Shown here: piece after piece, positions 27,008 to 36,274 of the stretch
Layout: each line of letters starts with the position of its first letter
Position numbering within the stretch: the first letter of the stretch is position 1
Origin: Motiliproteus coralliicola
Lineage (GTDB): Bacteria; Pseudomonadota; Gammaproteobacteria; Pseudomonadales; Balneatricaceae
Length of the DNA stretch: 64,000 bases
NCBI RefSeq assembly: GCF_003345655.1
Contig: NZ_QQOH01000003.1
Span: forward strand, 124,001-188,000
Direction: 5' to 3'
The notes under the pieces: model-generated
Told to the model about the DNA's origin: nothing
The model's database searches: none
What the model saw: the letters and a program-made list of their open reading frames with translations, nothing else
Made by a program: the position numbers and the translations under genes

Positions 27008-27203
27008 TACTACGAATCCGAAACGGGGCAAACGACCCGTCAAGGAGGGCCGCCGCCAATGGCTATAACAGGCGCGCGATTGTACGCCAAAAGGGACATC
27101 CCAACCAGACAAAACGGTTAAAAAACAATCAACACAGCGGCCCGATCAAGGGCAAAATTGATCGGGGGCAAATTGAACCCTGCCGCACCGATCCTAGTGC
27201 AAC

Positions 27204-27626
27204 TCAGAGACCCAGATAGGCCCAGGAAAGCAGTAGATAGCGCCCCAGCTTACCGGCAACGATCATCAGCGCGCAGAGCCAGAACGGCTGCCGCAGCCAG
27301 CCGCTGATCAGGCATAGGGGATCGCCGATCAGCGGCAGCCATGACAGCAGTAAAACCGGGCTACCGTGACGCTGCAGCCAATTCAAAGCCTGTTGCTGAC
27401 GCGGTTTCAACGGCCGCGACGGAAAGCGACGCCCGAGCCAGTAGCCCATACCCCAGGTCACCAGCCCGCCGAGGCTGTTACCGGCACCGGCGGTCAGCAC
27501 CAGCAGCCAGACCGGGTGTTGAGCCTGCTCCAACAGATAGAGCAGCAGCAGCTCCGAACCGCCGGGTAGCAGCGTCGAAGCGATAAAACCGGAGCTGAAC
27601 AGCCCCCACAGCGGCAGCAAATCCAT
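27204..27626 (-). CDS. yqaA: YqaA-family membrane protein (DedA-like)
   Basis: The 140-residue protein has about four hydrophobic segments and the family features FSSGFIASTLLPGGSE at the start and GNSLGGLVTWGMGYWLGRR in the middle. YqaA proteins are small relatives of the DedA/SNARE-associated family in the inner membrane, with roles in lipid or membrane homeostasis only presumed. It starts 21 bases after the recQ stop and so is probably translated from the recQ transcript. Confidence 0.82.
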   Translation of the reverse strand: MDLLPLWGLFSSGFIASTLLPGGSELLLLYLLEQAQHPVWLLVLTAGAGNSLGGLVTWGMGYWLGRRFPSRPLKPRQQQALNWLQRHGSPVLLLSWLPLIGDPLCLISGWLRQPFWLCALMIVAGKLGRYLLLSWAYLGL

Positions 27627-27647
27627 GACCTATTCCTGCAGCAGCCC

Positions 27648-29792
27648 TTACAACCGCTGCTGGCGTTGCAGCTCAAGCCGAACGCAGTGCAGCAGCGCCG
27701 GCTCGAAGCGATGATCCAGGCTTTCGGCCACCTGCTTCAGGTCCCGAACGCCGGCATCATGGAAGTGCAGCAATGCGGTTTCGATCTGTTGCTGCTCGGT
27801 ATCGGTAAGTTCTAGCAGCTGTTCCAGCGGCACACCGTCGCGCTCAACCAGTGCCGCAATCTGCCCCATCACCTCGGACACCCCGGCCCCCAACCGCGCC
27901 GCTGCCTGCTGCGGCGTCATCCCGGCCTGCAACAGACTCCGCAACTCTGCGCGCTGCTGCTCAGCAGCCTCGGCGCTGTTGTCGGCGCTGAAATCCTGCA
28001 GCAGTTCGAGAAAATCATCGCCGTAGCGTTCCAGCTTGGTTCGACCAACCCCACTGATATGGGCGAACTGCGCCAACGTGGTCGGCTGCTGCTCAACCAT
28101 CTCCATCAGGGTGGCGTCGTGGAAGATATAGAACGGCGGCACGTCCTGCTCGTCGGCCAGCCGTTTTCGAAGCTCACGTAGTGCGTCCCAGAGTTGCTGT
28201 TGCTGCGGGTTCAGACGCTGATGACTGGCCACCCGTACCTTGCGCGACTCCACCGCCCGGGCGGCACGTTTATCCTTGCGCAGCTGCAGTTGTTGCTCCC
28301 CACGCAGCACCGGCCTGCACCGCTCGGATAAACGCAGCGCGCCATAGTTATCGTGATCGACATCCAGCAGCCCATGGGCCACCAACTGGCGGAACAGCGA
28401 GCGCCACTCCTGCACGTTAAGCTCGGCACCGATACCGAAAGTCGACAGTTGTTGGTGGCGATACTGGCTGATCTTCTCGGTCTGCTTGCCGATCAGAATA
28501 TCGATCACATGGCTGACCCCAAAGCGCTGACCACTGCGGTATACCGTCGACAGCGCCTTGCGCGCCGCTTCGGTGCCGTCCCAGGTCTCGACCGGTTCCA
28601 GGCAGGTATCGCAGTTGCCGCAGGGCTGGTGATCCTGCTCACCAAAATAGCTCAACAGCGCCTGACGGCGGCAACTGGTGACTTCACACAGCCCCAGCAT
28701 CGCTTCCAGCCGCTGCCGCTCGACCTGCTTCTGCAGCTCCTCGGCGTCGGAGCTTTCCAGCATCTGACGCAGGAAGATCACATCCTGCAACCCATACACC
28801 ATCCAGGCATCGGCCGGCTCGCCGTCGCGGCCGGCACGACCGGTCTCCTGGTAATAAGCCTCGATACTCTTGGGCAGATCCAGGTGGGCGACAAAGCGCA
28901 CGTTAGGCTTGTCGATCCCCATCCCGAAGGCGATGGTGGCCACCACGATCACCCCCTCCTCGGTCAGAAAGCGGTGCTGGTGCTGGGCCCGGGTTTCGGC
29001 CGGCAGACCAGCATGGTACGGCAGCGCCTGCCAGCCCTCGGCGCACAGAAAAGCCGCGGTTTCCTCAACCTTCTTACGCGACAGACAGTAGACGATACCG
29101 GCATCGTTGGGGTGCTCGGTCTGCAGAAACTTCTTCAGCTGCTGCCGGGCGCTCTGCTTCTGGGCGATACGGTAGCGAATATTGGGGCGATCAAAGCCCT
29201 GCACGAACACCGCGGCCTGCTCCAGCGCCAGCCGGCGGATGATCTCCTCCCGGGTGCGTTGATCGGCGGTAGCGGTCAGTGCGATTCGGGGGACCTGCGG
29301 AAACTGCTCGTGCAGCACCGACAGTTTCAGGTATTCAGGGCGGAAATCATGGCCCCATTGAGAGACACAGTGGGCCTCGTCGATCGCAAACAGCGATAGT
29401 TTGACGCTCGACAGCATCCCCAGAGTGCGCGGCTGCAACAGTCGCTCGGGGGCGATATAGAGCAGCTCCAGCTCCCCATTGAGCAGCGAGTCCTCCACCC
29501 CGCGAGCCGCTTCCGGATCCAAGGTCGAGTTGAGGTAGGCGGCCCGTATCCCAAGTTGGGACAGGGCCTGGACCTGATCCTGCATCAGCGCGATCAACGG
29601 CGAAACCACCAACGCGGTGCCTTCTCGGATCAGCGCCGGCAGTTGATAGCACAACGACTTCCCGCCACCGGTCGGCATCAATACCAGCGCATCCCCTCCC
29701 TGCAACAGGTTATCGATCACCTGGTCCTGGGGGGGGCGAAATTGGTCGTATCCGAAGGTGGCGCGCAGGCGCTCAAGGGCAAGATTTAGCAT
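27648..29792 (-). CDS. recQ: ATP-dependent DNA helicase RecQ
   Basis: The 714-residue 3'-5' helicase has Walker [13 protein letters not shown] (~39-50), a DEAH box in [17 protein letters not shown], helicase motif [12 protein letters not shown], a zinc-binding region with four cysteines (CEVTSC...CGNCDTC), an RQC winged helix and an HRDC domain (~515-600). About 110 residues follow the HRDC, compared with ~609 in total for E. coli RecQ; they contain a helix-turn-helix-like segment ([19 protein letters not shown]), as in longer bacterial RecQ forms. It acts in recombination and fork repair. Confidence 0.95.
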   Translation of the reverse strand: MLNLALERLRATFGYDQFRPPQDQVIDNLLQGGDALVLMPTGGGKSLCYQLPALIREGTALVVSPLIALMQDQVQALSQLGIRAAYLNSTLDPEAARGVEDSLLNGELELLYIAPERLLQPRTLGMLSSVKLSLFAIDEAHCVSQWGHDFRPEYLKLSVLHEQFPQVPRIALTATADQRTREEIIRRLALEQAAVFVQGFDRPNIRYRIAQKQSARQQLKKFLQTEHPNDAGIVYCLSRKKVEETAAFLCAEGWQALPYHAGLPAETRAQHQHRFLTEEGVIVVATIAFGMGIDKPNVRFVAHLDLPKSIEAYYQETGRAGRDGEPADAWMVYGLQDVIFLRQMLESSDAEELQKQVERQRLEAMLGLCEVTSCRRQALLSYFGEQDHQPCGNCDTCLEPVETWDGTEAARKALSTVYRSGQRFGVSHVIDILIGKQTEKISQYRHQQLSTFGIGAELNVQEWRSLFRQLVAHGLLDVDHDNYGALRLSERCRPVLRGEQQLQLRKDKRAARAVESRKVRVASHQRLNPQQQQLWDALRELRKRLADEQDVPPFYIFHDATLMEMVEQQPTTLAQFAHISGVGRTKLERYGDDFLELLQDFSADNSAEAAEQQRAELRSLLQAGMTPQQAAARLGAGVSEVMGQIAALVERDGVPLEQLLELTDTEQQQIETALLHFHDAGVRDLKQVAESLDHRFEPALLHCVRLELQRQQRL

Positions 29793-29953
29793 GGCGGCTG
29801 ATTATCCGGGATCGGCCTGCCGCTGCAAACTATTTCGTGATCCAATCGACGCGGAAACCGGGTTTTTCCGTTTCCTCAAAGGACGGTACCTTCCACCGCC
29901 CCCAACGAGTACAATGGCCGCTGTTTTCCGATCCAGGCCCTAAGAGAGACGCC

Positions 29954-30583
29954 ATGACCGAACTAGCCAATGCCAGCCCCCTCGACGAAGCCGAAATTGA
30001 TGAGCTGGAGGCTTTTCTTTTCTCAGACTCAGTTTCCGAAGAAGCGCTGGATTACCCCAGTCTCCACGGTCTGCTGAGTGCTGTCTCGATCTGTCCGTCA
30101 GCCATCGCGAAAGCCGAATGGCTTGAGGCGATCTTCGACGGCCAGCCCCGCTATGAGAACAGCGATCAACAGCAACGTATCGAGCTGCTGCTTCAACGTG
30201 AGCTGGACGGGATTCGGGCCGAGCTGGATCATGAGGAGCCGCCGGAGCTGCCCTGTGATCTGGAATTGGATGAAGACTCGCTGCTGACCCCGTGGAGCCA
30301 GGGCTTTATGGAAGGCGTCTTTATGCGTGAGGAGGACTGGTTCGGAAGCAATGAGGAGCAGGTCGCCGAGCTGCTGCTGCCGATCATGATCGCTTCCGAG
30401 CTGTTCGACGACGATGCCGAGCTGCAACAGATGCGCGCCAATCCGAAGCTGATTCAAGGTCTCTGTCAGGAGATTCCCGATCTACTGACCGATCTCTACC
30501 TGCTGTTCCGGGTACCGGAGCAGGGACAACCCAAAGGCCCCAAGGGTAAAGGCGGAAAAGCCAAATCCGGTCGCAGACGCTAA
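29954..30583 (+). CDS. UPF0149 (YgfB/YecA) family protein
   Basis: The 209-residue acidic protein matches the UPF0149 helical family (LHGLLSAVSICPSAI near residue 40; PWSQGFMEGVFM near 115). It ends in a basic Gly/Lys tail (KGPKGKGGKAKSGRRR) instead of the zinc-binding SEC-C motif found in some relatives. Function unknown. Start: the ATG at 29954 has AAGAGAG 5 bases upstream; the longer ORF from 29837 includes non-homologous residues. It is divergent from recQ. Confidence 0.82.
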   Translation: MTELANASPLDEAEIDELEAFLFSDSVSEEALDYPSLHGLLSAVSICPSAIAKAEWLEAIFDGQPRYENSDQQQRIELLLQRELDGIRAELDHEEPPELPCDLELDEDSLLTPWSQGFMEGVFMREEDWFGSNEEQVAELLLPIMIASELFDDDAELQQMRANPKLIQGLCQEIPDLLTDLYLLFRVPEQGQPKGPKGKGGKAKSGRRR

Positions 30584-30658
30584 ACCCGATTCCGGGTTTC
30601 GGCTAAGACGAGCGTTACTGCGGATCCGGGCAGCGTACCGGACTCCGCAGCCAGTAAC
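30582..30658. terminator. Two hairpins between convergent genes
   Basis: AAACCCG (30582-30588) and CGGGTTT (30593-30599) form a perfect stem that begins within the stop codon. A longer imperfect stem spans 30614-30658 (GTTACTGCGGA with TCCGCAG and AGTAAC). They probably end transcripts from both sides. Confidence 0.5.
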
Positions 30659-30668
30659 AGATAGGGTT

Positions 30669-31082
30669 CTATACCGAGTTGCGCTGTTTGATCTTGGCGA
30701 CAACCAGACCCAACACCATGCCGCCACCAAAAGCGCTTAACAGCGGCCACATTCCCCAATCCAACGCCAACACAGCCAGTGCGGCCACCAGGGCCAATAC
30801 AAAGGCGATCCATTGCGCCGCCAAAAACCGCTTCGAAGGCGCCGCATAGTAGGCACTGAGCACGCCTGCCAAACCGGTCAGACCGGCAACCAACAGGAAA
30901 ATCGCTTTCTCCACCGCCAGCAAGTCACCGCTGTAGCAACTACCTTCAAAGCGAGCCTGATCTGGACAGGCAATATCGAGAAACAATAGATAGCTGCCGG
31001 TACCCAGCGCCATTACCAGAGCGCCGACCGCAGCAACCACCAGAGGCAGCGCCATCCAGCGCCAGACCGAGCCTTCAGACAT
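30669..31082 (-). CDS. Four-helix membrane protein
   Basis: The 137-residue protein has four predicted membrane helices (~8-32, ~53-75, ~83-105, ~107-127) and a periplasmic loop with a Cys pair (IACPDQ, GSCYSGD) that could be disulfide-linked. Start: the ATG at 31082 is supported by GGAG 8 bases upstream; a GTG at 31103 would also be in frame. No named family recognised. It stands alone between UPF0149 and a TetR gene. Confidence 0.6.
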   Translation of the reverse strand: MSEGSVWRWMALPLVVAAVGALVMALGTGSYLLFLDIACPDQARFEGSCYSGDLLAVEKAIFLLVAGLTGLAGVLSAYYAAPSKRFLAAQWIAFVLALVAALAVLALDWGMWPLLSAFGGGMVLGLVVAKIKQRNSV

Positions 31083-31246
31083 GTTATTCCACTCCTGAGA
31101 CACTGTGAAAAACCTGCCCGTATCTCCACGTCAGGTTATGTAGCGGCAGGGTATACCAGCAACGAAGAAGTCGAATTGATATGGGTCAGAAGCCGAACGG
31201 CTTTGCAGCAACCGGGCCACATTCGCAGAGCAGATGCTCACCGGCT

Positions 31247-31882
31247 CTACGAGTCGGGGTCTTTCTCGGGTATCAGCTGCAGCGCCTTGAGCATCATCCG
31301 CCGACCGGTCTCCCACTTCTCCTCAGGGCTCATATCCGCGCGCTCCAGACTGATCTGGATCGAGTATGCGGCAATCAGCGCCGCTTTACAGAGCATCCGG
31401 TTGGGTTTGAGGTATCCCATCGACAACAACGGCTGCTCCAGCAGGTCGAGAATAAAATGGCGATAACCGCGGGAGTAGTCCCTAAGCTCCGGCAACCGAT
31501 CCACCTCCACCAACAACGACGGTAAGCGGGAGCCCTGATCCAGAGTTAGTTTCAGGTGCGCTTCGATGGCCGCGCAAAAGAGTTCATCCGGAGAGGAAAA
31601 CTGCTTACCGCTGATCGCCTCACGTAAAGCCTGGGAAGTGACTTCCACTTCGGTCTCCAGCAAACGCTTGAGAACCTCTTCCTTGCTCTTAAAAAAACGG
31701 TAGAAATGGGTTCGAGAGGTATTCGAGGCGGCCAGAATGTCCGCTACCCGACAGTCGTGATAGCCCAAGTCTGCAAAGGCCTTAGCAGCGCCCTGTAGAA
31801 TCGTTCGATCTGCATTGCTGCCACGGGGCCGTCCCCGCTTTCGCTTTACCGGCAAATCCGTCGTTTCCATCTTTTGGTTCAT
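31247..31882 (-). CDS. TetR/AcrR-family regulator
   Basis: The 211-residue protein begins with a basic arm (KRKRGRPRGS), then the TetR helix-turn-helix (~25-70, FADLGYHDCRVADILAASNTSRTHFYRFFKSKEE), and an all-helical ligand domain. No adjacent gene is an obvious target; the 416 bases upstream of it are non-coding, so it may regulate itself or a distant gene. No ligand can be deduced. Confidence 0.85.
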   Translation of the reverse strand: MNQKMETTDLPVKRKRGRPRGSNADRTILQGAAKAFADLGYHDCRVADILAASNTSRTHFYRFFKSKEEVLKRLLETEVEVTSQALREAISGKQFSSPDELFCAAIEAHLKLTLDQGSRLPSLLVEVDRLPELRDYSRGYRHFILDLLEQPLLSMGYLKPNRMLCKAALIAAYSIQISLERADMSPEEKWETGRRMMLKALQLIPEKDPDS

Positions 31883-32298
31883 GCTCCTTATGCCTCATCT
31901 TGCCAAGCCTGCCGGTTCCATCCGACGGGGAAAGTTGGATCTTGCTCAGCGCTGCAACGACAAGTCAGCCTGCCAATCTGCTGCACCGAACATATTAGGT
32001 AAATCTAAATGAATTATAGCCTTATCGGCTTGCTAAAGAAGCCTCTAATCGGGTGATTCGAGGGTGGCATATCTTATCCATCCGATTCCATGCTATCAAA
32101 ACACTCACTTAACAGGCGGTATGGGGTATTCACCCTATTAACCTTAGAAAACGTGTGTTTATACCTTATATCCCCGGGCTCAGTAAACAGCGATAGGGGC
32201 ATCTTTAGGTGAATATGGGATGGATCGACGGGATCCTGATCCCGCGGATCAGGACCGTTCAGGTTTGGATCGACAAAGTGTCGATCATTGCGTTACAG
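31883..32298. other. Intergenic stretch with two hairpins
   Basis: No gene is supported in these 416 bases. A perfect palindrome TCCTGATCC/GGATCAGGA spans 32234-32254 (3-base centre), and ATCGACA/TGTCGAT spans 32269-32285. Both lie just downstream of the YbgA-like gene on its strand and may terminate it, although T-runs are lacking. Confidence 0.45.
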
Positions 32299-33306
32299 CT
32301 AGAGTCGGTTAGCCAATCCCAATCGGGCCGGATAAGGCTGCAGGTAACGCTGCGCCCGGATATAGTCGCTACCGTGTAGCTGAACATAGTGTTCCAACAT
32401 CGCCAACGGTGTTGCCAGATTCACTTCACCCAGACGATAACGTTCGATCAGGTTCAAGATCTGGTGTCGAGCCTGTTGCTGCACCGAACGTTTCAGATAA
32501 CCGAAGATATGCAGCAACACATTACAGTGGTTGCGACGGCTGGCAGGCTTCGCTATCGCCTGCATAAAACGATGATGATACTGGTCACGCAGCTCGGTGA
32601 GCTGGCCCGCACTGGCTTGCGCCAACAGTCTGCCTAACGCGCGATACTCTCTCTGGTTGTGCGCCATCAGTACGTACTTGTAGTCACGGTGAAACGCCAT
32701 CAGGCGACCCAGGCTCAACTGACCATCGACCTGCATCCGGAAATGGTGGTGAGCATAAACCCGCAGGATAAAATTCTCCCGCAGCCGATCATCGTTGAGT
32801 CGCCCCTCCTCTTCGATCGGCAGATCCGGATAGCGCTCCTTCAACGCCTGGGTAAATAACCCCATGGTTCTCTGAGTATGGGGATGACCATTGGCCTGAT
32901 AGACCTTGACCCGCTCCAGCCCGCAACTGGGAGAGTTCTTCATCAGGATGTAACCATCCAGTTGTGCCAATGCCCCCAGCATAGGTGTCACCGCTTGCTT
33001 AAAGCGATCGGTCACATCCTGCTGCTGGTCATTGGAAAATACCATTCGCGGGGAATCAGGGTCCCCCACCAGGCGTAACGTAGGACGAGGTACGCCCAGC
33101 CCGGTGGCGACTTCCGGGCAGAAACTGCGAAAGTTGAAGTGTTCCGCCAGCACGCGGGTACAGAGTTTGGAGTGACTATGACCGCCGTTGTAACGCACTT
33201 CATTGCCAAGTAGACAGCTACTGATGCCCACCGAAATTGCGCCATCATTTACTGTTGTCGCAGTGAGAGTCTCGGTGGCGGAGTTTGAGGTAGCGATAAG
33301 CTTCAT
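32299..33306 (-). CDS. DUF523-DUF1722 protein (YbgA-like)
   Basis: The 335-residue protein joins a DUF523 domain (~22-170; SSCLLGNEVRYNGG, FCPEVATGLGVPRP, KNSPSCGL with conserved cysteines) to a DUF1722 domain (~180-320; HHHFRMQVDGQLSLGRLMAFHRDYKY). DUF1722 (YbgA) proteins are frequently encoded beside photolyases. It is divergent from the B12-type MerR gene, with a shared palindrome between them, so it is probably part of the light-induced set. GGAGGG lies 7 bases before the ATG. The biochemical role is unknown. Confidence 0.85.
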   Translation of the reverse strand: MKLIATSNSATETLTATTVNDGAISVGISSCLLGNEVRYNGGHSHSKLCTRVLAEHFNFRSFCPEVATGLGVPRPTLRLVGDPDSPRMVFSNDQQQDVTDRFKQAVTPMLGALAQLDGYILMKNSPSCGLERVKVYQANGHPHTQRTMGLFTQALKERYPDLPIEEEGRLNDDRLRENFILRVYAHHHFRMQVDGQLSLGRLMAFHRDYKYVLMAHNQREYRALGRLLAQASAGQLTELRDQYHHRFMQAIAKPASRRNHCNVLLHIFGYLKRSVQQQARHQILNLIERYRLGEVNLATPLAMLEHYVQLHGSDYIRAQRYLQPYPARLGLANRL

Positions 33307-33369
33307 CGGGCGGCCCTCCAGGAGGTAGTGGCGGTAACTGGCCCGAGCATTAGCTGCACGGCCAACTTC

Positions 33370-33398
33370 AATCTAGGCCACATGTTTGATTTTGTCTA
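33370..33398 (-). promoter_or_regulatory. Putative promoter for YbgA-like gene overlapping operator
   Basis: Read on the reverse strand, TAGACA (33393-33398) and TAGATT (33370-33375) are 17 bases apart and resemble a sigma-70 -35/-10 pair. The -35 box lies within the palindrome at 33391-33405, so a bound regulator would block it. Confidence 0.4.
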
Positions 33399-33405
33399 AG
33401 ACAAA
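33391..33405. promoter_or_regulatory. Palindrome, candidate LitR/CarH-type operator
   Basis: TTTGTCTAAGACAAA is a perfect inverted repeat around one central base, in the 113-base gap between the divergent YbgA-like and MerR genes. The same palindrome with a different centre recurs at 36167-36181 upstream of the photolyase. Confidence 0.6.
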
Positions 33406-33419
33406 TACTACCTTTATCG

Positions 33420-34379
33420 ATGAAAATAATTAATACTCCGGTAAACTTTAGATCTATGAACTCCCTCCCTACTGCACCTATGACAATCGATGAAGTCGCC
33501 CGCGATAGCGGCCTGGGTAAGGACACACTTCGGGTTTGGGAGAAACGCTATGGCTTTCCAGATCCGTCCCGCTCAGACAATGGCGAACGCAGCTACCCGG
33601 CCGAGCAGGTGCAACGGCTTCGGTTGATCTGTCGCCTGATCAACCAGGGCAGGCGTCCCGGGGCCGTTGTCCCCTTGCATCCCGAACAACTGGAAGTGAT
33701 AGCCAGAGAAGCTCAACAAACGGCCAGCCAGGAAACCGATCCTCAAGTTGAAGCCCTGGTGGCACTGTTGCAGGCGGGAAAGACCGATCAGTTCCGCCAA
33801 GAACTCGCCCTGCGGGTTGAACAACAGGGCCCCCAGGACTTTATCCATCAAACGGCCGAACCGTTGCTGAGGCTCACCGGCACCGCCTGGGCTGACGGGC
33901 AGATCCCGATCTATCTCGAGCACTACATCACTCAGCAGCTGACCACATCGATCAATCTCGCCCTCAGCCAGGTGGCGGCACCGGCAACCGGGTTACGTAT
34001 ATTGCTGACCACCCTGCCCGGTGAGCCTCACGGTATGGGGATCATGATGGTCGAGCTGCTGCTGCGGTTACAGGGTGTCGAAACCATTAACATCGGCCTG
34101 GAAACCCCGATCGATCAACTCCAAGACGCTTGCCAACTCCTGCAACCCCATGCGATCGCGCTGTCGTTCAGTGCGATCCAAAAGCGCCCGCAGACCCTCA
34201 GCCAGCTGCAGGAGCTGGAGCAGAATATTCCCTCCTCGATCGCGATCCTGGCTGGAGGTCAGGGTATCACCAGGCTTCGGGCGCTTCCTGGGCGGATCCA
34301 AGTGGTCAGGCAGATGACTCATTTGAAGAAGGCGCTCAAGCCACTGCTGAAGCAGTTGAACGAGTCGCATACAAGCTGA
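33420..34379 (+). CDS. B12-dependent light-sensing MerR regulator (LitR/CarH family)
   Basis: The 319-residue protein has an N-terminal MerR winged helix (~21-90, DTLRVWEKRYGFPDP) and a C-terminal cobalamin-binding region. Both diagnostic motifs of CarH/LitR photosensors are present: W-x9-EH (Trp157, Glu167, His168) and E-x-H-x-x-G (Glu202, His204, Gly207). Family members bind adenosylcobalamin, repress in the dark and release DNA when light breaks the Co-C bond. Alternative ATGs at 33456 and 33480 are equally plausible; none has a good ribosome binding site. It is flanked by photolyase-cluster genes that I infer it controls. Confidence 0.88.
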   Translation: MKIINTPVNFRSMNSLPTAPMTIDEVARDSGLGKDTLRVWEKRYGFPDPSRSDNGERSYPAEQVQRLRLICRLINQGRRPGAVVPLHPEQLEVIAREAQQTASQETDPQVEALVALLQAGKTDQFRQELALRVEQQGPQDFIHQTAEPLLRLTGTAWADGQIPIYLEHYITQQLTTSINLALSQVAAPATGLRILLTTLPGEPHGMGIMMVELLLRLQGVETINIGLETPIDQLQDACQLLQPHAIALSFSAIQKRPQTLSQLQELEQNIPSSIAILAGGQGITRLRALPGRIQVVRQMTHLKKALKPLLKQLNESHTS

Positions 34380-34412
34380 TTGGCAACCCGCCCCCCATGA
34401 CAAGGAGCCGCA

Positions 34413-34628
34413 ATGAACAGCATCAATCCCAGCAAGCTCCTCCTGTCAAAATGGACGGCGGTCAATCCTTCGGATAATGAAAAACACTTCCAGGTCACTC
34501 GGGTTTTCCCGACCGCATCACGAAATCTGATCCAGATCGAACTGCTGGCGCTCACCTCCAGTAGAAAACGCCGCATGGTCTGGACCGAACTCAAAGACGA
34601 CCAACAGTGGCAGCCGGGCTGGCGCTAG
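34413..34628 (+). CDS. TIGR02450 (DUF2389) Trp-rich small protein
   Basis: The 71-residue protein shows the family pattern: NPSKLLLSKWTAV near the start, EKHFQV, and WTELKDDQQWQPGWR at the end. Members are commonly encoded near photolyase and MerR genes; function unknown. AAGGAG lies 7 bases before the ATG. It follows the MerR gene by 33 bases, suggesting a two-gene operon, and converges on phrB. Confidence 0.8.
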   Translation: MNSINPSKLLLSKWTAVNPSDNEKHFQVTRVFPTASRNLIQIELLALTSSRKRRMVWTELKDDQQWQPGWR

Positions 34629-34651
34629 TCGAATACCCTCTCCACCCGGTC

Positions 34652-36079
34652 TCACTGTTTTATCGCCGCAAAAGCCGCCAGTGCCTCGGCCCGACTGAGT
34701 TTCAAATCCACCATCGGACGGGGGTAATTTGTCCCCAGTTGGACGCCGGACTTTTTGAGCACGCTGACCGGGGCCTGCCAGGGGCTGTGCAGATACTTAT
34801 CCGGTAGCGCCGCCAACTCCGGACAGAAGCGTCGAACATAGCCCCCCTTGGGATCAAACTTCTCTCCCTGGGTGACCGGATTGAAGATCCGGAAATAAGG
34901 CGCCGCATCCGCCCCGGATCCCGCCACCCACTGCCAACTGGCGCTGTTGTTGGCCAGGTCCGCATCCACCAGCGTATCCCAAAACCACGCTTGCCCACGA
35001 TGCCAATGTTGGCGCAGGTTCTTGACCAGAAACGAGCCGACAATCATCCGTACCCGGTTGTGCATATAACCGGTCTGCCACAACTCACGCATCCCCGCAT
35101 CCACCATCGGGATTCCCGTACGTCCCTGCTGCCACGCCCGGAGCGACTCGGGATCATCGGACCAGTCAAAGCGATCAAACTTGGGCTGAAAGTTGCTCTG
35201 CGGCAGTTCGGGCCAGTGATACAACAGGTAGTGGCTGAATTCCCGCCATCCCAACTCGGCCATAAAACGCTCTCGATCCGGCTCACAGGCTCGCGGCAAT
35301 TCGGCGTGCCGGGCCACATACCAGATCTGATTGGGGGAAAGCTCGCCAAAATGTAGATGTGGCGATAGCCTCGACGTGGCATCCAATCCCGGATGGTCGC
35401 GACCCCGCTGGTAACTCGCCAGTCGTTGCTCGACAAAGCTCGCCAACCGATCGCCGGCACCGGGCTCTCCCGGCTGCCACTGCCGGGCGATCTGTCGGTA
35501 CCACGGAGAGTCAGGCAATAACTCCAACTGCTGCAATGACAGCCCGTTCGGCGCCGATGACATAGTTTTGATCGAAGGCGGCGCGGGCAGTGGATAACGT
35601 GGTTCAGGCTGTTTCAAGCAGCCATGTCGAAAAAAGGGGGTATAGACCCGGTAGGGACTGCCATCGGATTTCAGTACCTGCGTCGGTTCCCATAACAACG
35701 AGGCGTTGAAGGTTGTTACCTGGATACCCTGTTGTTCCAGATGTTGCTGCAACCGCCTATCCCGCTGCATCTGCGCCGGTTGAAAGTCCCGATTCCAGTA
35801 AACCTTTTTGATGCCTGTCTGATGCAACAGTTCTGGTATCAGCTCCAGCGCCTCTCCTTGGAAGAGTCGTAACGCCCCACCCAATCGCTTCCCCAAAGAA
35901 TCCAGCGAATGGTGAAGCCACCAGCGACTGGCTGCACCGGGAAACCAGCCGTCCTGCTGCGCCGCTGGCAGGATATAGACCGGTAAAATCCGGCCCTGTT
36001 TCGCTGCCTGATAGAGCGCCGGATTGTCATTCAGGCGCAGGTCCTGTCTAAACCAGACCAGTACTGCCTCATCAGCCAT
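34652..36079 (-). CDS. phrB: Deoxyribodipyrimidine photolyase
   Basis: The 475-residue flavoprotein splits cyclobutane pyrimidine dimers with blue light. It has an N-terminal antenna domain (~4-130, VLVWFRQDLRLNDNP) and a C-terminal FAD domain: SRLSPHLHFGELSP, WREFSHYLLYHWP, WQTGYMHNRVRMIVGSFLVK and DADLANNSASWQWVAGSGADAAPYFRIFNP, including conserved tryptophans for electron transfer. The class I (CPD) type fits MTHF as antenna, which may explain the pterin genes nearby. Start: 36079 (MADEAVLVWF) is preferred over 36094. It is divergent from the DUF2189 gene. Confidence 0.93.
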   Translation of the reverse strand: MADEAVLVWFRQDLRLNDNPALYQAAKQGRILPVYILPAAQQDGWFPGAASRWWLHHSLDSLGKRLGGALRLFQGEALELIPELLHQTGIKKVYWNRDFQPAQMQRDRRLQQHLEQQGIQVTTFNASLLWEPTQVLKSDGSPYRVYTPFFRHGCLKQPEPRYPLPAPPSIKTMSSAPNGLSLQQLELLPDSPWYRQIARQWQPGEPGAGDRLASFVEQRLASYQRGRDHPGLDATSRLSPHLHFGELSPNQIWYVARHAELPRACEPDRERFMAELGWREFSHYLLYHWPELPQSNFQPKFDRFDWSDDPESLRAWQQGRTGIPMVDAGMRELWQTGYMHNRVRMIVGSFLVKNLRQHWHRGQAWFWDTLVDADLANNSASWQWVAGSGADAAPYFRIFNPVTQGEKFDPKGGYVRRFCPELAALPDKYLHSPWQAPVSVLKKSGVQLGTNYPRPMVDLKLSRAEALAAFAAIKQ

Positions 36080-36166
36080 GCTTAATTCCACCATTCAAAG
36101 ACTACCAATCCGCCCCGACAGAACCCTGCCCGGACACACCTCAGACAAAACCAAAACAAAACACGA

Positions 36167-36181
36167 TTTGTCTATGACAAA
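36167..36181. promoter_or_regulatory. Second copy of the candidate light operator
   Basis: TTTGTCTATGACAAA is palindromic in its outer six bases per side and matches the site at 33391-33405. Extra AGACAAA half-sites flank it at 36143-36149 and 36185-36191. It lies between divergent phrB and the DUF2189-folX-folE operon. Confidence 0.6.
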
Positions 36182-36274
36182 TATAGACAAAAACAAATAA
36201 ATCTTGCGGAAAAATGATCTATTTGGCAGCACCGGGCGTACTTCTAAGTAATCGATCACTACGGAGGAATGAAG

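Noticed and set aside
28353-29399. 348-codon forward ORF inside recQ
   Set aside because: Antisense shadow of recQ.
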